Assembly: GCF_013409645.1 (NCBI RefSeq)
Contig: NZ_JACCBG010000001.1
Span: forward strand, 2,354,001 to 2,418,000
DNA length: 64,000 nucleotides
Direction: 5' to 3'
Source of the DNA: Nocardioides panaciterrulae
GTDB lineage: Bacteria > Actinomycetota > Actinomycetes > Propionibacteriales > Nocardioidaceae
Within the stretch, counting starts at the first letter, position 1; each line of letters begins with the position of its first letter. Made by a program: the position numbers and the translations under genes. This document shows, piece after piece, positions 16,486 through 24,810 of the stretch. Below the pieces are notes generated by a model. The model searched no databases. It saw only the letters and a program-made list of their open reading frames with translations, and was not told where the DNA came from.

Positions 16486-16599
16486 TCCTCGCCCCAGACC
16501 TCCAGTCCACGGGCGCACGGTCCGGCAGGCCGACCCCGACGACGAGGTCGGGACCCTGACGATGCCCCTGCGTCTTCTCACGTCAAGGAAACGCCTCGC

Positions 16600-18327
16600 A
16601 TGAACGCCGCGCACCCCGCCGCCACCAACTCCCCCACCCGCCCGGGCGCCACCCGGCCGCGCCGCAACAAGGGCGAGGGTCAGTGGGCGCTGGGCTACTC
16701 CGAGCCCCTGAACGCCAACGAGCAGCAGAAGAAGGACGACAACCCGCTGAACGTCGAGGACCGGATCCGCACGATCTACAGCAAGCGCGGCTTCGACTCC
16801 ATCGACCCCGCGGACCTGCGCGGCCGGTTCCGCTGGATGGGCCTCTACACCCAGCGCGCGCCGGGCTTCGACGGCGGCAAGACCGCCACCCTGGAGCCCC
16901 ACGAGCTCGACGACCGCTACTTCATGATGCGCGTGCGCAGCGACGGCGCGCTGCTCGGCCCCGCGCAGCTGCGCACCCTGGGCGGCATCTCCCGGGACTT
17001 CGCCCGCGGCACCGCCGACATCACCGACCGGCAGAACATCCAGTACCACTGGGTCGAGATCGAGAGCGTCCCGGAGATCTGGTCGCGGCTCGCCGAGGTC
17101 GGCCTGAGCACGCAGGAGGCCTGCGGCGACTCCCCCCGCGGCTTCCTGGGCTCCCCTGTCGCCGGCGTCGCCAAGGACGAGATCCTCGACGGCTCCCCCG
17201 CGCTGGCCGAGATCAAGCGCCGCTACATCGGCGACCCCGAGTACTCCAACCTGCCGCGCAAGTTCAAGACCTCGATCTCGGGCCACCCCTCGCTCGACGG
17301 AGCCCCCGAGATCAACGACGTGTCCTTCGTCGGCATCGACCATCCCGAGCACGGCCCCGGCTTCGACCTGTGGGTCGGCGGTGGGCTGTCCACCAACCCG
17401 ATGCTCGCCCAGAAGCTCGGGGTCTGGATCGCCCTCGACGACGTGCCGGACGTCTGGGAGGGCGTGATCGGGGTCTTCCGCGACTACGGCTACCGCCGGC
17501 TCCGCTCCCGCGCGCGGCTGAAGTTCCTGGTCGCGGACTGGGGCGTGGAGAAGTTCCGCGACGTCCTCGAGAACGAGTACCTCCACCGGCGCCTGCCCCG
17601 CGCCGAGTCCCCCGGACTGGCCGCGCACAGCGGGGATCACATCGGCGTCCATGAGCAGCGCGACGGCCGGTTCTACATCGGGGTCGCGCCGACCGTGGGC
17701 CGCATCGACGGCGACACGCTGGTCGCGCTCGGCGACCTGGTCGAGCAGTACGGCGCGGCCGGCGCCCGGCTCACGGCGTACCAGAAGCTGGTGGTGATCG
17801 GCGTCGAGGCCGACCGCGTCGAACCGCTCATCGAGGAGCTGGACCGGATCGGCCTCTCGGCGCGCCCGTCGAACTGGCGGCGCAGCACGATGGCCTGCAC
17901 CGGCATCGAGTTCTGCAAGCTGGCGATCGTCGACACCAAGCAGCGGGCGCACGACCTGATCGCCGAGCTCGAGCGCCGGTTCCCCGACCTCGACACCCCG
18001 ATCAGCATCAACGTCAACGGCTGCCCGAACGCCTGCGCGCGCACCCAGGTCGCCGACATCGGCCTCAAGGGTCAGCTGGTGCTCGACGAGGACGGCTCCC
18101 AGGTCGAGGGCTTCCAGGTGCACCTCGGCGGCGGCATCGGGCTGACCAACGGCTTCGGCGCCAAGCTGCGCGCCCACAAGGTCACCAGCGCCGGGCTCGA
18201 CGACTACGTGACCGACGTGGTGAGCGCCTACCTCGCCGAGCGCGAGGAGGGCGAGAGCTTCGCCGCCTGGGTGGCGCGGGCCGACGAGGCCTCGCTGCGC
18301 GGCGAGCGCTCGCTGGAGGCGGTCTGA
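16600..18327 (+). CDS. sirA: Ferredoxin-dependent sulfite reductase
   Basis: 575 aa, the size of mycobacterial NirA/SirA. It reduces sulfite to sulfide with electrons from ferredoxin using a siroheme-[4Fe-4S] centre. The cluster ligands are intact: CTGIEFC (C-x5-C) and NGCPNAC (C-x3-C) near residues 430-475. Duplicated nitrite/sulfite reductase ferredoxin-like domains are visible (RWMGLYTQRAPGFDG; FYIGVAPTVGRIDGD). A nitrite reductase is unlikely because the neighbours are sulfur genes. AAGGAA lies nine bases before the ATG. The stop overlaps the next ATG (TGATG). Confidence 0.93.
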   Translation: MNAAHPAATNSPTRPGATRPRRNKGEGQWALGYSEPLNANEQQKKDDNPLNVEDRIRTIYSKRGFDSIDPADLRGRFRWMGLYTQRAPGFDGGKTATLEPHELDDRYFMMRVRSDGALLGPAQLRTLGGISRDFARGTADITDRQNIQYHWVEIESVPEIWSRLAEVGLSTQEACGDSPRGFLGSPVAGVAKDEILDGSPALAEIKRRYIGDPEYSNLPRKFKTSISGHPSLDGAPEINDVSFVGIDHPEHGPGFDLWVGGGLSTNPMLAQKLGVWIALDDVPDVWEGVIGVFRDYGYRRLRSRARLKFLVADWGVEKFRDVLENEYLHRRLPRAESPGLAAHSGDHIGVHEQRDGRFYIGVAPTVGRIDGDTLVALGDLVEQYGAAGARLTAYQKLVVIGVEADRVEPLIEELDRIGLSARPSNWRRSTMACTGIEFCKLAIVDTKQRAHDLIAELERRFPDLDTPISINVNGCPNACARTQVADIGLKGQLVLDEDGSQVEGFQVHLGGGIGLTNGFGAKLRAHKVTSAGLDDYVTDVVSAYLAEREEGESFAAWVARADEASLRGERSLEAV

Positions 18328-18494
18328 TGTCCGAGCGCGCCGTCCCCTTCCACTGCCCCTACTGCGGCGACACCGACCTGTGGCCGCACGAGGCCGCCCA
18401 CGGCGGCTGGGAGTGCCGGTCCTGCCTGCGCGCCTTCACCGTGAAGATGCTCGGCCAGCTGCGGCCCTCGCCCACCCCGGGAGGTGCGTCATGA
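18327..18494 (+). CDS. Small zinc-ribbon protein of the sulfite reductase operon
   Basis: 55 aa, too short for most ORF cut-offs but clearly real. Its ATG overlaps the sirA stop (TGATG) and its stop overlaps the cysH start (ATGA). The sequence carries two CxxC knuckles, CPYCG (residues 10-14) and CRSC (30-33), flanked by HF-type aromatic residues and WEC; this is a classic treble-clef/zinc-ribbon spacing. The same small protein is seen between sir and cysH in other actinobacteria. A role as metal-binding partner or electron-transfer accessory to SirA or CysH is inference only. Confidence 0.85.
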   Translation: MSERAVPFHCPYCGDTDLWPHEAAHGGWECRSCLRAFTVKMLGQLRPSPTPGGAS

Positions 18495-19237
18495 CCACCG
18501 CCGCGACCGCCTCGGCCCGCAACTTCCGCGGCACCCACACCGAGGGGCGCTCGCCCGAGGAGCTGCGCGACCTCGTCTCCCACGTCGGGGCCGAACTGGA
18601 GCTCGCGCCCGCCGAGCACATCATCGAGTGGGCGGTGGCGACCTTCGGCGAACGGTTCTGCGTGACCGCCTCGATGGCCGACGCCGTCCTGGCCCACCTC
18701 GCGGCGTCGGTAGCGCCGGGCGTCGACGTGGTCTTCCTCGACACCGGCTACCACTTCGTCGAGACCCTCGGCACCCGCGACGCGGTCGAGGCCACGCTGG
18801 ACGTCAACCTGCTCACGATCTCGCCCCGGCAGACGGTGGCCGAGCAGGACGCGGCGTACGGCAAGGACCTCTACCGGACCGATCCCGACCTGTGCTGCCA
18901 GCTGCGCAAGGTCCGGCCGCTCGCCGAGTCCCTGGAGGGGTACGACGCGTGGGCGACCGGCCTGCGCCGCGCCGAGACCCACAACCGCGTGATCGCGCCG
19001 GTCGTCGGCTGGGACCCCCGCAAGGGCAAGGTCAAGGTCTCCCCCCTCGCCCGCTGGAGCGACGAGCAGGTGGACCGCTACGTCGCCGAGAACGGCGTGC
19101 TGGTGAATCCGCTCGTCCACGACGGGTACCCCTCCATCGGTTGCTGGCCCTGCACACGTCGCGTCGCCCCCGGCGAGGACCCGCGCAGCGGCCGCTGGGC
19201 CGGCACCACCAAGACCGAGTGCGGGATCCACTCATGA
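18491..19237 (+). CDS. cysH: Adenylylsulfate (APS) reductase, [4Fe-4S] type
   Basis: 248 aa. It reduces APS to sulfite and AMP with thioredoxin. The iron-sulfur Cys pattern distinguishing APS from PAPS reductase is intact: Cys135-Cys136 (DLCCQLRK) and Cys218/Cys221 (GCWPCTRR). The catalytic Cys244 lies in ECGIH at the C-terminus. The PP-loop is in FCVTASMADAV, where the usual Ser-rich pattern is slightly altered. It overlaps the zinc-ribbon gene by four bases. ATP sulfurylase and APS kinase genes are not in the window, so APS is made elsewhere. Confidence 0.93.
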   Translation: MTTAATASARNFRGTHTEGRSPEELRDLVSHVGAELELAPAEHIIEWAVATFGERFCVTASMADAVLAHLAASVAPGVDVVFLDTGYHFVETLGTRDAVEATLDVNLLTISPRQTVAEQDAAYGKDLYRTDPDLCCQLRKVRPLAESLEGYDAWATGLRRAETHNRVIAPVVGWDPRKGKVKVSPLARWSDEQVDRYVAENGVLVNPLVHDGYPSIGCWPCTRRVAPGEDPRSGRWAGTTKTECGIHS

Positions 19238-19323
19238 CCCCCCGCACCCTGGCCGACAGCGCCGTCGGTCGTCGTCACCCCACCACCCCGGATGCACCGG
19301 CAACACAGAGGAGGCCGAGCTGA
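19234..19323 (+). CDS. Possible coupling mini-ORF between cysH and the chelatase gene
   Basis: A 29-codon ORF exactly bridges the 85-bp gap. Its ATG overlaps the cysH stop (ATGA at 19234-19237), and its TGA shares its final A with the next ATG (TGATG at 19321-19325). Two adjacent AGG codons near its end form the ribosome site of the chelatase gene. The peptide is Arg/Pro/Thr-rich and shows no recognisable domain. It could simply keep ribosomes moving to the next gene. It is equally possible that the arrangement is chance in G+C-rich DNA. Confidence 0.3.
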   Translation: MTPRTLADSAVGRRHPTTPDAPATQRRPS

Positions 19324-20066
19324 TGGCTGCTCCTGCCCTGGTGGCCCTGGCTCACGGAAGCCGTGACCCCCGGTCCGCCGCGACGATCACCGCCCTGGTC
19401 GACGAGGTCCGCGCGATGCGTCCGGACCTCCGGATCGAGAAGGCGTTCCTCGAGCTGGCCAAGCCGTCGTTCCAGACGGTCGTGGACCGGCTGGTCAAGG
19501 CCGGGTACGACGAGATCGTCGTGGTGCCCCTGCTGCTGACCGAGGCCTACCACGCGAAGGTCGACGTGCCCCGAGCCGTGGCCGAGGCGACCGCCCGGCA
19601 CGAGGGCCTGAGGATCCGCACCACCTCGATCCTCGGGTTGGAGGCCTGCTTCCTCGAGGTGCTCGACGTGCGCATGCGCGACGCGCTGCGGGCAGCCCGG
19701 GTCCGCGAGCTCGACGCGCTGGTGCTGGCCGCCGCCGGCTCCAGCGACGCGCTGGCCAACCAGACCGTGGCCCGCCTGGCCCGGGTGTGGGGGCAGCGCC
19801 ACAAGCTGCCGGTGTCCGCGGCGTTCGCCTCGGCCGCTCCCCCGGCCGCCGGCGAGGCCGTGCGCGCCTTCCGCGCCGAGGGCCGGCGCCACATCGCGGT
19901 GGCCTCGCTCTTCCTGGCACCCGGGTTCCTGCCCGACCGGGCCGCCGAGCTGGCGCTCGAGGCCGGCGCCATCGCGGTCTCCGACCCCCTCGGCGCGCAC
20001 CCCGAGCTGGCCCGCATCATCCTGGCCAGGTACGCCGTCGGGGCCGTCGAGCTCGTGCCGGTCTAG
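19323..20066 (+). CDS. Sirohydrochlorin ferrochelatase, CbiX/SirB family
   Basis: 247 aa, with two tandem CbiX-like halves. First half LVALAHGSRDPRSAATI (metal-binding His11) and LLLTEAYHAKVDVP (His77); second half starts near VLAAAGSSDALANQ, with the first His replaced. It inserts Fe2+ into sirohydrochlorin to make siroheme, the cofactor of the SirA protein encoded upstream, so operon logic supports iron rather than cobalt. AGGAGG lies eight bases before the ATG. It is the last gene of the operon. Confidence 0.88.
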   Translation: MAAPALVALAHGSRDPRSAATITALVDEVRAMRPDLRIEKAFLELAKPSFQTVVDRLVKAGYDEIVVVPLLLTEAYHAKVDVPRAVAEATARHEGLRIRTTSILGLEACFLEVLDVRMRDALRAARVRELDALVLAAAGSSDALANQTVARLARVWGQRHKLPVSAAFASAAPPAAGEAVRAFRAEGRRHIAVASLFLAPGFLPDRAAELALEAGAIAVSDPLGAHPELARIILARYAVGAVELVPV

Positions 20067-20192
20067 GTTCCGCCGGCAGGGTCGAGTTCGGCAGACTGCT
20101 GCAGGTTCGGCGAACAGCTTGGCTGGACGACGCCTGTTGCGAGGTCGCCCGGGGAGCGGGGCCGGTCCGGGCTTCGGGCGAGTGGGCCGTGG

Positions 20193-20789
20193 TCAGTGGT
20201 TGCGATGCCGTACGTCGACGTCGCCGCCGATGCGCTGAGTCCCGTGCTGCCAGCCGTAGTTGTAGTCCAGGTCGACGCCTTGGATCTGGACCCGCCCAGC
20301 GTGCGTCAGGCTGACGGCCATCACGAGCTGCTGGCGAGGGTCGGCGTTCAACCTCAGCGTGGCGCCCTCGGCGGGCAGCAACGATGAGCAGTCATGGTGG
20401 ATCGTCGATCCGCGGTACGTGCCGATGGCACCCACGCCGGCCGACTTGTCGATGGTGCAGACGAAGAACTCGATGCGCGCCCCGGCCGAGTCCGACACGA
20501 CGTGGGTTCGGACGGCGTGGATGGTGGCTGCGCCGCTGGCGCCGCGCTCCTCGTAGCTCATGCCGACATAGAGCGGGACCCCCAGGGGGAAGTCTTTGTT
20601 GCCGACGCCCCAGCCACCAGCTTCTGTGAACGCCGCCGGATGCCGCCACCACCATCCCGCCGCCGCCAGTCCTGCGAGCAACACCACGCCAGCCGCTGCC
20701 GACGTCACCCTCAGCGTGCGACGACGGGTCTTCCGCGCCGGTCCTGTCCCGTCCGGCGCCTGGGGGCCGGGCGTCGTGTCCGAGTTCAC
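20193..20789 (-). CDS. Membrane-anchored hypothetical protein
   Basis: 198 aa from a GTG at 20789. A polar N-terminus with basic residues (ARKTRRRTLRV) is followed by one hydrophobic helix at ~29-50, giving an N-in, C-out topology or an uncleaved signal anchor. The extracytoplasmic part has a Gly-rich turn (GGWGVGNKDFPLGVPLYVGMSYEERG), two Cys (FFVCTIDKS, HHDCSSLLP) that could form a disulfide, and a beta-rich end. No family recognised. GGAG lies well upstream of the start, so translation initiation is uncertain. Confidence 0.6.
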   Translation of the reverse strand: MNSDTTPGPQAPDGTGPARKTRRRTLRVTSAAAGVVLLAGLAAAGWWWRHPAAFTEAGGWGVGNKDFPLGVPLYVGMSYEERGASGAATIHAVRTHVVSDSAGARIEFFVCTIDKSAGVGAIGTYRGSTIHHDCSSLLPAEGATLRLNADPRQQLVMAVSLTHAGRVQIQGVDLDYNYGWQHGTQRIGGDVDVRHRNH

Positions 20790-20887
20790 GGGTTGGAGTG
20801 TGCCATCGAGGCTCCTTGCTGAAGTGCAACTTCGGCAACAGGCGCCGCTATCCCACCTGTTTGCCGAACTCGGCGACCGTCGAGCGG

Positions 20888-20900
20888 CACAATGGCCTCC
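20888..20900 (+). promoter_or_regulatory. -10 element for a leaderless small membrane protein mRNA
   Basis: CACAAT (20888-20893) and seven bases to the ATG at 20901, the same hexamer and spacing as upstream of the sensor kinase at 12243. Confidence 0.4.
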
Positions 20901-21308
20901 ATGGCGCCGATCGAGGGCACGGTGAGCGGATCGGCACGCACGCGCGCCGACTCGGGACGTAGCGCCGCCGGCGCTCCCGGGGCCGATGCCTCGGCCGTGC
21001 GCCGGTGGCTGCTGGCGTCGGGAGCCTTCCTGCTGCTGCAGGTCGCCTGCACCGACTACGGCGCCGACGCGGGGCCTGCGGCCGTGTTCTGGTTGGCGAT
21101 CGGCGTTGTCCTGTTGCGGCTGGTCTACACGCGGCGCAGCCGCGTGGCTCGCGGCCTCGTGGTCGTCCTGGCCCTGATGGGCGCGGTGATCTTCGGGCTC
21201 GCCGCTCTCGACAGCGGCCGCGCCGCGGTCCTGGCCATCGCCTACCTGGGGCAGGCGCTGCCGCTCCTGACCGCCGCCGTTCGTCGGCATGTCCAAGCTC
21301 GGGCCTGA
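20901..21308 (+). CDS. Small four-helix membrane protein, hypothetical
   Basis: 135 aa from the ATG at 20901; an ATG three codons upstream would overlap the -10. After a ~35-residue polar N-terminus come four hydrophobic segments (WLLASGAFLLLQVACTDYG; AVFWLAIGVVLLRLVY; ARGLVVVLALMGAVIFGLAAL; AAVLAIAYLGQALPLLTAAV). No catalytic motif. It is divergent from the neighbouring membrane-anchored gene with ~110 bp between starts, so they may be co-regulated. Confidence 0.55.
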   Translation: MAPIEGTVSGSARTRADSGRSAAGAPGADASAVRRWLLASGAFLLLQVACTDYGADAGPAAVFWLAIGVVLLRLVYTRRSRVARGLVVVLALMGAVIFGLAALDSGRAAVLAIAYLGQALPLLTAAVRRHVQARA

Positions 21309-21363
21309 ACTCCGCAGGCTCTCTCCGAGCCCCGACACCGCGCGGTGGGATCGGGCGGCGGTG

Positions 21364-21831
21364 TCAGGTGCGCAGCTCCATCCGATGCTCCGGGGCCTCG
21401 TCGGCCGGCCAGTCCTGGGGGATCCCTGTGTCGACGAACCCAGCGCGTTCATACGACTTTCGCGCGCGGGTGTTGTCGCTGCGAACCATCAGGTAGGTAT
21501 TCCTGTCCTGGCCGGCGGCCCACTCCACCACCGCGCCGATGAGTCGACCGGCCACCCCCGTGCCTCGGGCGGCCGGAGCCACCCACATCGAGATCAGCTC
21601 GACCCATCCCTCTCCGTCAGGCTGTCCGCTGGCGACGCCGACCACCGTCGTCGCTTCGTGCGCGAGGAGGGTCAGCGGGACCTGGCTCAGGCGGGCCTGC
21701 CAGCGCTCGGCGGGGGCATCGACCCAGTCGGCATATCGCGACCCGAAGGCCGCTGGAGCATCGGACAACGACGCTAGTCGCACGGCCCGGAAGCTCTCCC
21801 AGTCGGCGGGTCCGATCCGCGTGATGTCCAC
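21364..21831 (-). CDS. GNAT family N-acetyltransferase
   Basis: 155 aa from a GTG. The GNAT fold is visible: N-terminal helix PADWESFRAVRLASLSDAPAAFGSRYAD, acetyl-CoA site ELISMWVAPAARGTGVAGRLIGAVVEWA (the R/Q-x-x-G-x-G/A loop is ARGTGVAG), and the C-terminal LMVRSDNTRARKSYERAGF. The substrate is not predictable. It is oriented towards the small membrane protein and divergent from the oxidoreductase gene. Confidence 0.88.
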   Translation of the reverse strand: MDITRIGPADWESFRAVRLASLSDAPAAFGSRYADWVDAPAERWQARLSQVPLTLLAHEATTVVGVASGQPDGEGWVELISMWVAPAARGTGVAGRLIGAVVEWAAGQDRNTYLMVRSDNTRARKSYERAGFVDTGIPQDWPADEAPEHRMELRT

Positions 21832-21977
21832 CCGCGGAACCTACCTGTCGTGAGCACGTCGCCTCGCGCGCCGGGAGGGTCGTTCGACTCCGGGTCGGGG
21901 GCAGGAGGCCGCTGGCCCACGGTCGGCATGAGCAGCAGGGTCGGCGGTAAGGCTGCTCCTTCGGAAGGACGCTCGAG

Positions 21978-22943
21978 ATGAAGGCCATCGTGCAGGACCA
22001 GTACGGCGGCGCGTCGACGCTCACCGCCCAGGACGTCGCTCGCCCCGCGGTCGGCGACGACGACGTGCTGGTGCAGGTGGTGGCCGCCGGGGTCGATCGT
22101 GGCGCCCTGCACTTCATGACCGGGCGGCCCTACCTGATGCGGTTGGGCACGGGGCTGCGGGTCCCGAAGGTGAGGGTGCCCGGCGTCAGCTTCGCGGGCC
22201 GGGTGGCGGCGGTCGGTCCCCACGTGGCCGGCATCGTCGTGGGCGAGGAGGTGTACGGCGCGGGCCGCGGCGCCTACGCCGAGTACGTCGCCACCCCGCA
22301 GGGCAAGGTCGCTCCCAAGCCCGCCGAGCTCAGCTTCGAGGAGGCCGCGGTGCTGCCCTACGCGGCGTTCGCGGCCCTCCAGGCCGTCCGGGACCACGGC
22401 CGGGTGCGGCCCGGCGAGCGTGTCCTCGTCGTGGGCGCCTCGGGGGCGGTCGGCAGCATCGCGGTGCAGGTCGCCGAGGCAGCGGGTGCCGAGGTCACCG
22501 CCGTGTGCGGCCCCCGGGGGCAGCGGCTCGCCGCCGAGATGGGCGCGGACGTCGTCATCGACTACACCCGCGAGGACTTCACCGACGGCAGCCGCCACTA
22601 CGACGTCATCCTCGACGTGTTCGGCCGCACGCCGATCCGTCGGCTACGCCGCGCCTTGGCCCCGCGGGGCCGGCTGGTGATCGTCGGCGGCGAAGCGGAC
22701 CGGTGGATCGGCGGCCTCCAGCGCCAGCTCGGGGCGATGGTGCTCTCGCCGTTCGTGCGCCAGTCCCTCCGCGTCTTCGTGGCGAAGGAGAACGCCGACA
22801 CCTTGCACCAGCTCAACGAGCTCGTCACGGCCGGCCAGGTGCGCCCGGTGCTGGGACCGAGCTATCCCCTGGTGAAGGCGGCCGACGCCGTCGCGACCCT
22901 GCAAGCCGGGTCAGCGTCGGGGCGGATCGTCCTGATGGTCTGA
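21978..22943 (+). CDS. Zinc-independent MDR oxidoreductase (quinone-oxidoreductase-like)
   Basis: 321 aa. GroES-like N-terminal domain (MKAIVQDQYGG, GVSFAGRVAAVGPHVAG) followed by a Rossmann domain with VLVVGASGAVGSIAVQVAEAAGAEVTAVCG and a distal VILDVFGRTPIRRL. Catalytic Zn ligands of true alcohol dehydrogenases are absent, so an NADPH-dependent quinone or enone reductase is likely. GGAAGG lies eight to nine bases before the ATG. The downstream hydrolase begins six bases after its stop, so the two form an operon. Confidence 0.88.
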   Translation: MKAIVQDQYGGASTLTAQDVARPAVGDDDVLVQVVAAGVDRGALHFMTGRPYLMRLGTGLRVPKVRVPGVSFAGRVAAVGPHVAGIVVGEEVYGAGRGAYAEYVATPQGKVAPKPAELSFEEAAVLPYAAFAALQAVRDHGRVRPGERVLVVGASGAVGSIAVQVAEAAGAEVTAVCGPRGQRLAAEMGADVVIDYTREDFTDGSRHYDVILDVFGRTPIRRLRRALAPRGRLVIVGGEADRWIGGLQRQLGAMVLSPFVRQSLRVFVAKENADTLHQLNELVTAGQVRPVLGPSYPLVKAADAVATLQAGSASGRIVLMV

Positions 22944-22948
22944 CGCCG

Positions 22949-24361
22949 ATGGCCTTCCTCCCCCGGCCGCGGCCCCAGCCCGCCGCTGCCGCGTCCGTCC
23001 CCGGGCTCGACGGCCAGGACGTCGCGGGTGGATCTCCGCCCCGGCCGAGGGGGCCTCTGGGTCGGCTCGTCGCGGTCTCGTTGGTGACGGGATCGGTGGC
23101 CGCGCTGCTGCTGGTCGCCGTCCCGTTCATCCCGGTCGAGGAGAGTGCGATCACCGGCGCGGTCCTGTGCGGCTTCGCGCTGGGCTGGACGGTGCTGCTC
23201 CTGCTCTCGCAGCGCTTCACCGACCAACCCCAGCGGTGGGCCGCGGTCCCCGCGCTGGTCATGGGGCTGGGCGGACTACTGCTGCTGGCCTTCGGCTCGG
23301 CGATGCGTGAGGTGCTCAGCTGGGTGTGGCCGCCGCTGCTCCTGGCCCTGGTGGTCTGGATGGTGGTCCGGGTGCGCCGGGACATGGGCAGCCGCGGCGG
23401 GCGGGTGCAGCTCTATCTCGTGTTCACCATCCTGGCGCTGTGCGCGGTCGGAGGCGGCTGGCAAACGGTGCGCGAAGCCGCCGACCCGAACCCCTATCTG
23501 GGCTCCGGTCGTCTGATCGACGTCGGCGGCTATCAACTGCGGCTGGCCTGCGCCGGCTCCGGGAGCCCGACGGTCGTCCTGGAGCCCGGCGCCGGCGGGA
23601 CGTCGGCCAGCATGGGGTGGATCGCCCCCGCCGTGGCGGCCCAGACCCGGGTCTGCGTCTACGATCGGGCCGGCCGAGGCGGGAGCCAGGCCGCCGACCG
23701 CCCCCAGGACGGCGCACGAATCGCCACCGACCTGCACACGTTGCTGCACCGGGCGGGAGTCTCGGGGCCCTACGTGTTGGCCGGGCACTCCTTCGGGGGC
23801 CTCTACGTGCGGATCTTCGCCGCGCACTACCCCCACGAGGTCGCCGGGCTGGTGCTCATCGATTCCACCGCATCGAGCGAACCGGCCGAGTCCGTCATCC
23901 CCTCGACGGGAGGCGAAGGCTCCTACGACGCCGTGGGTAGGGTCTCCGTCCTGGCCTCCCTCACCGCTCGCGTCGGACTGACGCGTCTGTACGGCGAGCT
24001 CGCCGGCGGCAGCCTCCCGGCCCGCTCCGAAGAGCAGCTGCGGTTCGACGCCGCGCAGGCGGCCACCGTCCGCAGCACCGCCGAGGAGTACTTGCGAGCC
24101 GGCGACTCGTGCCAGGAAGCTGCCTCGCTACGCGACTTCGGCGACAAGCCGCTGGTCGTGATCACCGCCGGGGGGCACCCCGCGTCCTGGATGACCGCGC
24201 AGAACAGGACCACCACGCTGTCCGCGAACAGCGTGCACCGGGTGATCCCCGGCGCCAGCCACCAAGGACTGCTGGACGAGAGGCAGTACGCCGTCGACAC
24301 CGCCCAGGCCATCCTCAACGTCGTCGACTCGAGCCGGAGCGGCCAGCCGCTGCGACCGTGA
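22949..24361 (+). CDS. Alpha/beta hydrolase with N-terminal membrane domain
   Basis: 470 aa. A Pro-rich N-terminus and about four hydrophobic helices (~40-175) precede an alpha/beta hydrolase domain. The nucleophile elbow is GHSFGG, the first oxyanion strand LEPGAGGTSASMGWI, and the catalytic His lies in IPGASHQGLL. The catalytic domain follows the last helix, so it may face outside. This hydrolase-with-membrane-domain form is common in actinobacteria; substrates are unknown. It begins six bases after the oxidoreductase stop. Confidence 0.85.
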   Translation: MAFLPRPRPQPAAAASVPGLDGQDVAGGSPPRPRGPLGRLVAVSLVTGSVAALLLVAVPFIPVEESAITGAVLCGFALGWTVLLLLSQRFTDQPQRWAAVPALVMGLGGLLLLAFGSAMREVLSWVWPPLLLALVVWMVVRVRRDMGSRGGRVQLYLVFTILALCAVGGGWQTVREAADPNPYLGSGRLIDVGGYQLRLACAGSGSPTVVLEPGAGGTSASMGWIAPAVAAQTRVCVYDRAGRGGSQAADRPQDGARIATDLHTLLHRAGVSGPYVLAGHSFGGLYVRIFAAHYPHEVAGLVLIDSTASSEPAESVIPSTGGEGSYDAVGRVSVLASLTARVGLTRLYGELAGGSLPARSEEQLRFDAAQAATVRSTAEEYLRAGDSCQEAASLRDFGDKPLVVITAGGHPASWMTAQNRTTTLSANSVHRVIPGASHQGLLDERQYAVDTAQAILNVVDSSRSGQPLRP

Positions 24362-24426
24362 CGTCGGCTGCCGAGCCCGGCAGCCGACAGGCCCTCCACC
24401 CCCGGCGCGCATCGCGCCGGCTCCGC

Positions 24427-24810
24427 CTAGCGGACGAGGGTGGAGAGCAGGTGGTCGAGCTGACGGGCCGGGTCGGAGGTGAGGCCGCCGTGGACCGGGC
24501 CCGGCTGCAGGACCGTGCTGCGCGGCGCCTTGAGGAACCCGAACCGCTGGCCGAGGGGCACCCCGGCGGCCGCCGCGCCCCGCGCGTCCCCCGCACACAC
24601 GCCCTCGATGAACGCCAGCCCCTCGCAGACCTGGTCGCAGTCGATCCCGGGGTCGAGGGCGGCCAGCCGGTCACGGTCGACCTCCCAGGCGCCCTGGAGG
24701 TAGTCGGCCGCCTGGCAGTAGAGCACCACCCCGACGTTGAGGAACTCCTCGCGGTCGACGCGGGGCACGCACCGGACCACGACGTACTGGTAGGCGAGCC
24801 GGGCGCTCAT
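24427..24810 (-). CDS. DUF3037 family protein
   Basis: 127 aa. The typical DUF3037 start is visible (YQYVVVRCVPRVDREEFLNVGVVLYCQ), followed by DRLAALDPGIDCDQVCEGL and an end that runs to QLDHLLSTLVR. No catalytic residues are recognised. Its ATG overlaps the stop of the HipA-like gene (ATGA), so it is translationally coupled to it. HipA-like/DUF3037 pairs recur together in many bacteria, which suggests a shared unknown role. Confidence 0.85.
   Translation of the reverse strand: MSARLAYQYVVVRCVPRVDREEFLNVGVVLYCQAADYLQGAWEVDRDRLAALDPGIDCDQVCEGLAFIEGVCAGDARGAAAAGVPLGQRFGFLKAPRSTVLQPGPVHGGLTSDPARQLDHLLSTLVR

Noticed and set aside
16288..18177. Long minus-strand ORF opposite sirA
   Set aside because: A shadow of sirA caused by high G+C codon bias; no domains, wholly antisense to a clear gene.
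20786..21052. 88-codon minus ORF between two small membrane protein genes
   Set aside because: Low-complexity and antisense to the 20901 gene; the GTG overlap with the 20789 start is probably chance.
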